Assembly (NCBI RefSeq): GCF_950295315.1
Contig: NC_080175.1
Coordinates: 81,314,066 to 81,378,065, forward strand
DNA: 64,000 nt
Origin: Erinaceus europaeus
Taxonomy: Eukaryota; Chordata; Mammalia; Eulipotyphla; Erinaceidae
Reading direction: 5' to 3'
Shown in pieces: positions 57,241 through 64,000 of this stretch (position 1 is the first letter of the stretch; each line of letters opens with the position of its first letter). Below the pieces are notes generated by a model that made no database searches, was not told where the DNA came from, and saw only the letters and a list, made by a program, of their open reading frames with translations. A program made the position numbers and the translations under genes.

Positions 57241-59019
57241 CAAAGAAATTTTAGCAGAAAAATTTTCCATACCTGAGCAATGTTCAAAATATAGAAAACC
57301 AAGAACGTAAATGCACACCTAAATTCTTGAATCCAAAATGACACAAACCAACTTTTAATGAGATAGTCAGTATTAGAATAGAACCAGGAACACAACAACA
57401 GGGAAAACCAGACAAAGGAAAGGGGAGAGCAAAATAGAGTAACATAGTCCAAATTTGGTAAACCAAGACCAACTTAAAAAAGATTACTGTAGATATTGTA
57501 TGTTACAGTATGCATGATAACAAAAAAACAAAATATAGCACAAAGATGACTAGGAAAAATACATACACTAGGTAAGAACTTACAGAAAACCATCCACATA
57601 AAACAATAAACAGGAACAAATAGGAAAAGAGTCATCAAGAACATAAAGCAACCTCAAAACAAACACCAGAATGGTTATAAACAAATGATATTTATCAATA
57701 ATCACCCTAAATGTGAATGTCTTAAATTAGCCAGTCAAAATATTCAGATTGATTGAATGGTTTAAAAAGCAAGACCCATATATTATGTGTCTCCCGGAAA
57801 CACATATACTAAAGAAAGACAAATGGGTTGGAATAAGGTATTCCTAGCCAGCAATGCAAACAAAAGGGCAAGAACAGCTATTTTAATATCAGATAAAAGA
57901 GACTTTCAGGCAAAGAAAATAAAAGGGGCAGATATGGAGACAACATGTTGGTCAGAAGATCAATCAATACAACAGGAAGACACAACCATTGTCAATATAT
58001 ATGCTTCTAATATGCATGCACCCAAATGTGTAAAATAAAAGTTACTTATGATCTTAAGAGAGAAATCAACAGCAGGACACTGTATGAGTTTGAGACCTCA
58101 ACACAGCACTCTCAGCAAGAGACCAATAAACAGGATAAAGAATCAACAATTAAATAGAGGCCTTAAATGAAGTGATAGATGAGCTGAGTCTAACAGATAT
58201 ATTCAGAATCTTTCACTCCCCTAAAGAGAATATACAATCTTTTCAAGTGCATATGGAACATTCTCAAGGACTGATCATGTGTTGGGCAACCTTAATAGAT
58301 ACGTAAATATTGAAATCATAAAAGGTATCTTTTCTGACCATGAGGTAGTGAGGTTAGAAAAACCACAAAAAGAAACAAAGAAATACACCCAAACTATGGA
58401 AAGTGAAAACACATTTCTGAATATGACCTGGGTCACTGAAGAAATAAAAAGAGAAATTGAAAATTACTTGGAGAACAAAGAAAAATGAAGAGACCAAATA
58501 CTGGACACTAGGATGCAATAAAAGCTGTCCTAAGAAGGAAATTTATATCGATCCAGGCCCATATTAACAAACAGCAAGGACTTCAAGTAAGCTACCCAAC
58601 ATCACAACAGAGTCAATTAGAAAAAGAGAAACAAAGAAACCCAAAAGTCATCACGAGAAAGAATATAGTCGAAATCAGAATAGATACAGATCTATAAAAT
58701 AGCAAAAATAACCCAATAAAAAATGACCAAAGAAATAAACAGTTTTCAAAAGAAGAGATACACATGGTCCACAGACACATGAATAAACGCTCCACTTCAC
58801 TGATAATTACAGAAATGCAAATTAAAACTACAGTGAGATACTATCTCACACCTGAGAGAATAGCTGACATGAGCAAAGCAGAAAAAGATAGGTGTTACAG
58901 AGGTTATGGAGAAAAGGGAGCTTGTCTACATTGCTGGTGGGAATGCAAACTTGGAAGACCATATGGAGAGTTCTTAAACAAATAAAAATGGAATTACCTT
59001 ATGATCTAGCACTACCATT

Positions 59020-59290
59020 CCTAGGCATTTATCCAGTGGACCATGAATTATAAGAGACATATGTACCCCTATGTTCATAGCTGCATTATTCACAATAGCC
59101 AAAGAATGGAAGCAGCCTAAATGCCTATCAATGAATTATGAGCCATGAATTATAAGAGACATGTACCCCTATGTTCATAGCTGAACCATGAATTATAAGA
59201 GACATATGTACCCCTATGTTCATAGCTGCATTATTCACAATAGCCAAAGAATGGAAGCAGCCTAAATGCCTATCAATAAATGACTAGTTA
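59020..59290 (+). repeat. Tandem duplication in L1 ORF2
   Basis: The segment with CCATGAATTATAAGAGACAT ... CATAGCTGC ATTATTCACAATAGCC ... CTATCAATGA is repeated: complete at 59041-59140 and 59191-59283, with a shortened third copy between them (59150-59185). Confidence 0.92.
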
Positions 59291-59302
59291 AAGAAGTTTT
59301 GG

Positions 59303-60636
59303 TCCACTTGGAATTTACTTTTGTATTTGGTGAAATACAGTGATTCAGTTTCATTCTTCTGCATGTTTCAACCCATTGTTTCCAACACTATTTGTTGAAG
59401 AGACTCTGCTTTCCCCATTTAATAGTCTGAGCCCCTTTGTCAAAGATTAGATGTCCATAGGTGTGGGGGACTTGGATGTCAGACCACAAACTATCAAATA
59501 TTTAGAAGAAAATATTGGCAGAACTCTTTTCCGCATAAATTTTAAAGACATCTTCAATGAAACGAATCCAATTACAAAGAAGACTAAGACAAGTATAAAC
59601 CTATGGGACTACATCAAATTAAAAAGCTTCTTCACAGCAAAAGAAACCACTACCCAAACCAAGAGACCCCTCACAGAATGGGAGAAGATCTTTACATGCC
59701 ATACATCAGACAAGAGTTTAATAACCAACATATAAAAAGAGCTTGCCAAACTCAACAACAAGACAACAAATAACCCCATCCAAAAATGGGGGGAGGACAT
59801 GGACAGAATATTCACCACAGAAGAGATACAAAAGGCCGAGAAACACATGAAAAAATGCTCCAAGTCTCTGATTGTCAGAGAAATGCAAATAAAGACAACA
59901 ATGAGATACCACTTCACTCCTGTGAGAATGTCATACATCAGAAAAGGAAGCAGCAGCAAATGCTGGAGAGGGTGTGGGGTCAAAGGAACCCTCCTACACT
60001 GTTGCTGGAATGTCAATTGGTCCAACCTCTGTGGAGAAGTCTGGAGAACTCTCAGAAGGCTAGAAATGGACCTACCCTATAACCCTGCAATTCCTCTCCT
60101 GGGGATATATCCTAAAGAACCCAACATATCCATCCAAAAAGATCTGTGTACACATATGTTCTTGGCAGCACCATTTGTAATAGCCAAAACCTGGAAGCAA
60201 CCCAGGTGTCCAACAACAGATGAGTGGCTGAGCAAGTTGTGGTCTATATACACAATGGAATACTACTCAGCTGTAAAAAATGGTGACTTCACCGTTTTCA
60301 GCCGATCTTGGATGGACCTTGAAAAAATCATGTTGAGTGAAATAAGTCAGAAACAGAAGGATGAATATGGGATTCTCTCACTCTCAGGCAGAAGTTGAAA
60401 AACAAGATCAGAAAGAAAACACAAGTAGAACCTTAAATGGAATTGGCATATCGCACTAAAGTAAAAGACTCTGGGGTGGGTGGGTGGGGAGAATACAGGT
60501 CCAAGAAAGATTCAGAGGACCTAGTGGGGGTTGTATTGTTATATGGGAAACTGGGGAATGTTATACATGTGCAAACTATTGTACTTACTGTTGAATGTAA
60601 AACATTAATTCCCCAATAAAAAAAATCAGGAAAAAA
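59303..60636 (+). mobile_element. L1-B with 5' inversion (twin-primed)
   Basis: Flanked by a perfect 13-bp repeat AAAGAAGTTTTGG at 59290-59302 and 60637-60649, so the whole block is one insertion. 59303-59467 is ORF2 on the minus strand, ending TCCACTTGG at its left. 59468-60636 is plus-strand ORF2 from GACTTGGATGTCAGACC to the L1-B 3'UTR and A tail. The break falls between adjacent ORF2 positions. A 199-codon open piece (59799-60398) includes the cysteine knuckle. Confidence 0.93.
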
Positions 60637-61039
60637 AAAGAAGTTTTGGAATACATATTCCATGGAATACTACTCTGTGATCAGAAAAGATGATATAGTG
60701 CCCTTTGGGACAAAGTGGATGGAACTGGAGGTAATTATGCTTAGCAAAATCAGAGATGAAAAACAACTACTAGCTGGTTCACTCGTAAGTGGACTCTAAA
60801 GATCTGGTTTACATGAACTTACCAAAGAAGGAAAAAAGAAAAGAAAAGAAATATCCAAACAAAACAGAAGGAAACAAATTGTAAGACTTGTGAGAATTAT
60901 GATGGTTCTCTTTGGGAAGTTGGAGAGTAGGAATTTGAAACTTTGGTAGTGGGTGTAACGCAACCTTATGATCTTGTAACAAACTACTAAAAACCTTATA
61001 ATCTTATAACAAACTATTAAAAACAAATAAAATTGTTAA

Positions 61040-62900
61040 AAAACAAAGAAAGAAGTCACAGGAGGGGAAATTTTTAATATTGTCATTTTATGATTTATCC
61101 AAAAGACTGATATTCTATATATTAGGTATTTATGTTTGAAAATATAATGGATTTACTTAGTTGTACTCAATAACCATTCCATTGTGTTCTGACTGTAAGT
61201 TGTGTATTGTATGCCAAAGAGTTCTCTATTGCTTCTGAAATGATACTCAGTACTGAATTAGTGTTCTTTTCATCCTCAGTCTCCTTACAATTAACCTTCA
61301 CAACCCAGTAGAAGGATTGATATCTTTTTTTTTTTTTCATTTTGTAAATATGAAGTCTGAGACATGGAAAGATTATTCTTTCCTGGTACAACTATAATGA
61401 GAATCAGAATCAGAACATGATTAACATTTCTTTTCTTCAAATCCATACTTAATACCTTAGCATGAGGACACTGGCTTTTGTTTTTAATAAAGTAACCTCC
61501 TTTATAACATTATTTATCCATCATTAAAGCATAGGTGTTATGTCAGTACCTGCCAAAATTTCATATTTTCAATTTTTTGTTTGAATAAATGTAATTTTAT
61601 TTTTAAGGAAATAGTGTAAATTGTTATTAATATATGGATCATTAACAAATGACTCTAAATTCAATTACTTTGGGTTATGAACCATAGTTTTTACAAAAAC
61701 AAATAGTTTAATTCTGAGAAGTTGTTTATACATATATGTGCATTTCAAAGTAGAATTCTCAATATATGAATATGTTTAAACTGGTGATCAAAATATGTGC
61801 ATAACAACATACATGACGATACAGGGTGAAAAAACAGAGCAGCAGTTTTTCTGAGCGCATGCTGGTCTCACTGATGTAGAATCTGTAAACCAGTTGAAAC
61901 TCAGTAGACATTATACATCTTTTTGTAGACTATGAATTTACCCATGTCAGTTAGTAACAGTTTTCACTAACTATATAATTCTAAAATTACTGGAGAGTCA
62001 GAAATAGATATGAACCATTCTAAATTACTGCTCCCTTATTGAAACTTACATTTCCTCAGAAATAGTAGAATGAGAAAAGATAGATATTTCTCTTTATGAC
62101 CTATACTTCCTCAATGGAAATCTAAATGATGTTCTTTTGTTTCTAGAAATTACAGAACTGCAAACATTTACTCATTTTTTAGGACATTATATATTATGCT
62201 TACTAATTTATTTTGTTTCCTATATTAGTAAAGTAGAAGAGAATTGTCAAAATGAAGCCCATTACTATATTTCCTGTGTGGTTTGCAATAATATCTGTAG
62301 CAATAATGATGAAGACTATAGGGGAAAGGCATAAAAGAAAACTATAAATAGAATGAAAGCAAGGAAGGAGGTATATAATTAGAGGAATTATAGTAGTAAT
62401 TTTAATAAAAATAAAGTATAAATTACAGAAAAGCTGATTTATTAACAAAAATTAGATTTGTAACTTATAAAATAGCTACTTGAATATGAAAAAAATCTTG
62501 CTATCTCCACTTATCTCTCCAATTATTTCTTTCAAATATCTTGGACTGTAAATTTAAACTCATTGGCAAAAGATTTGATCAGCACAAATTTTCTGTGGGT
62601 TATATCAATTATTATTATTTTTAATCATTTATTCCAAATTAGGGTATACAAACAATATATGCTAACTAAACTTTAAGTGGGTGAAGTTAATACTACTAAT
62701 AATATTGTAAAACTCCCTGAATATGCCACAATAGGGAGGAACAATTGTGTCTCCTACTTACATAACATAAACCACGACAATTTTAAAATTATAAGCACAA
62801 CTTCAAATTAGAGAATATTCCAAGTCTTAGTAGGTGTAAAGTTAGGCTCAATATATACCACATAAATATATATATAATTTCTAAAAGGAAGTTTCAAAGA
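61040..62900. other. Unique AT-rich intron, nothing recognised
   Basis: No repeat family or second exon recognised before the 125-bp exon. Confidence 0.5.
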
Positions 62901-62908
62901 AGACCTAC

Positions 62909-63033
62909 TTTCTCATAGTACTTGATCTCGTAGTCCAGTATTGCTCCATTGGAGAAAGCAGGTGCTTGCCAAGATAGGGCAATGCTATTTTGAGATGCCC
63001 AGTCCTTCCTTACTGTACCTATCAGAGAAGGTG
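62909..63033 (-). CDS. EPHA6: EPHA6 exon, first part of second fibronectin III domain
   Basis: Read on the minus strand, the segment is preceded by a pyrimidine-rich acceptor (TTTTCAG) and followed by the donor GTAGGT. It is 125 bp long, the size I recall for this exon in Eph receptor genes. It takes two bases to finish a split codon, then encodes 41 codons beginning PSLIGTVRKDW and ending DYEIKYYEK, and leaves in phase 0. The ALSWQAP stretch and the DYEIKYYEK strand are typical of the membrane-proximal FN3 domain of Eph receptors. EPHA6 is a receptor tyrosine kinase for ephrin-A ligands at the cell surface, mainly neural; this domain lies outside the cell between the ligand-binding part and the membrane. 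The choice of EPHA6 over EPHA3, 5 or 7 rests on recalled paralog sequences. Confidence 0.93.
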
Positions 63034-63058
63034 CTGAAAAGAAAGAAAATAACTAAGC
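63034..63058 (-). promoter_or_regulatory. Splice acceptor of the 125-bp EPHA6 exon
   Basis: Minus-strand sequence TTTTCTTTCTTTTCAG ends immediately before the exon. The exon needs one base from the preceding exon to form its first codon (Ala), the phase expected at this Eph junction. Confidence 0.85.
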
Positions 63059-63837
63059 ATTAGTCAGTAGGAACAAGTCTATGTAATCCTCTCTTTAATA
63101 TTTTGTCTTCCAAGCAAAATATAACCCTTGTTAGTAGAAGTAAAAAGATGGTAATACCTAAAAGTTGAGTAAGGGATACTTTTGAATTAATTCTGATTAC
63201 AAACTACTTTAGTAATCAATATTTTGCCTGATATCCATGCAGGGATGTTGAATAAGATAAAGGAAAATTCCCTGAGGAGATTTTGAAAGACTTGTGATAT
63301 TTAAAAAATAGAAAGCTAAAGTACCAAAGAGAACCAGTGGTGTGAAAGAAAATGTGCCTAACATTGTAACAGTGTAAGAGTTATTCCTAATACTAGCTCC
63401 ACTACACTGCTTTACCTGTGAATATTAGACAAACAGTAGAAATACAGTAGCAGCTCAGGTATATTCACAGAATATTGTCTTTATTGCGTATGCAATTTAA
63501 ATACAGATTCCAAACTTGGGACTGAATTCTTCTAGCATGAACAAAATTATTTTTTGCTCTAAATAAAATTGAATGGTGGATCCTATCTCTGTATATATTT
63601 ATCAACTAGCACATGCTGTTGATAATTAGCATAGAGACAGAAGCACTCCTGAAATAATTACAATTGTTAAATAATTATTGACTTTTAAAATTACATTATA
63701 AAGCCTGTATAATCAATAATTTAAAAAATTACTTTTAAAGGAATATCATTCTAATTCAAAGAGAATAACTATTTTACTATTAGCTCATTTTATTTTTCTT
63801 AAGATTGCTTTTATAAATAAAATTAAAACTGCTAATG

Positions 63838-64000
63838 CACATTGTGCTGCCAAGAACATATGTGTACACAGATCTTTTTGGATGGATGTGTTGGGTTCCT
63901 TAGGATATATCCCCAGGAGGGGAATTGCAGGGTCATAGGGTAGGTCCATTTCTAGCCTTCTGAGAGTTCTCCAGACTGTTCTCCACAGAGGTTGGATCAA
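63838..64000 (-). mobile_element. L1-B ORF2 segment running off the window
   Basis: Minus-strand ORF2 from CACATTGTGCTGCCAAGAAC to TCCACAGAGGTTGG, near-identical to 38576-38730 and 60008-60165 in reverse. There is no 3'UTR or T run on the left, so this is not a plain minus-strand insertion. The left end fits the free end of an inverted 5' block. Confidence 0.88.

Larger units (their letters stand above)
56015..61035 (+). mobile_element. Degenerate long L1, including ORF1 and endonuclease parts
   Basis: Starts GGGGGACTTCCGGAGGCATA, like an L1 5' end. ORF1-type sequence lies near 56840-57320 (TGATCATTTTACCAAAG, GCATTTTGATTGCAG). ORF2 endonuclease remains at about 57680-58560 (AATCACCCTAAATGTGAATG, TCAATATATATGCTTC, ATTCTCAAGGACTGATCATG). 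The reverse transcriptase is missing (join near 58690-58710), the C-terminal part is 58710-59302, and the 3' end at 60650-61035 follows the inserted L1-B. All frames are broken. Confidence 0.8.
20068..62908 (-). other. EPHA6 intron between the two FN3 exons
   Basis: A 42,841-bp intron, GT (62908-62907) to AG (20069-20068) on the minus strand. By eye well over half of it is L1, SINE and LTR sequence; both solo LTRs, the young L1-A and the L1-B insertions lie here. No further Eph-like exon was seen on the minus strand. Most young SINE-A copies and all the long L1 stretches are described separately. Confidence 0.9.
63034..64000 (-). other. Start of the upstream EPHA6 intron
   Basis: Sequence 5' of the 125-bp exon in gene orientation. 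It is unique and AT-rich up to about 63837, where an L1 segment begins and runs off the window. Confidence 0.85.

Overview
This is mammalian nuclear DNA: AT-rich, intronic and repeat-dense, with almost no coding sequence. Two short exons on the minus strand are recognisable by sequence, splice sites and length as the two exons of the second fibronectin type III domain of the Eph receptor EPHA6. The upstream exon (125 bp) is at 62909-63033 and the downstream exon (163 bp) at 19905-20067. The gene is therefore transcribed right to left. Everything between them (20068-62908) is one 42.8-kb intron, and both window ends lie in the flanking introns. No other host gene or intact RNA gene was found.

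The species signal comes from the repeats. Many copies of a tRNA-derived SINE with a CAA/TAA-rich tail (called SINE-A here), a related form with a short tail (SINE-B), two older tRNA-like SINEs (C and D) and two distinctive L1 3' ends (L1-A and L1-B) are what I would expect from a hedgehog (Erinaceidae). That assignment rests on memory of such repeats, not on a search. The letters A-D are local labels, not database names.

Layout. 1-15 kb: mostly unique AT-rich intron with scattered old SINEs, MIR/L2 relics and a GGAA microsatellite. 15-19 kb: an L1-A with a 5' inversion, itself hit by a second L1-A 3' end whose terminal unit is tandemly triplicated. 19.9-20.1 kb: the downstream exon. 21-29 kb: an old L1 containing a 362-bp solo LTR and a young L1-A whose ORF2 part has one in-frame stop. 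29-37 kb: L1-A 3'UTR copies, several nested or internally duplicated. 37-45 kb: SINE-A copies inserted in and next to L1s. 46-56 kb: more SINEs, a young L1-A 3' end, and a second solo LTR (461 bp) that split a SINE-A and carries the 5' half of a tRNA-Gly-like sequence. 56-61 kb: a degenerate L1 with a second 5'-inverted L1-B inside it. 62.9 kb: the upstream exon. 63.8 kb to the end: the start of a further L1-B segment.

No unknown protein system is visible. The best leads are retrotransposon biology: the tRNA-Gly-like segment in an LTR, paired 5'-inversion junctions, a possibly co-varying hairpin at the end of some SINE-A copies, and repeated concatenation of L1 3' ends. Repeat boundaries are by eye; those fixed by target-site duplications (TSDs) are the most exact.
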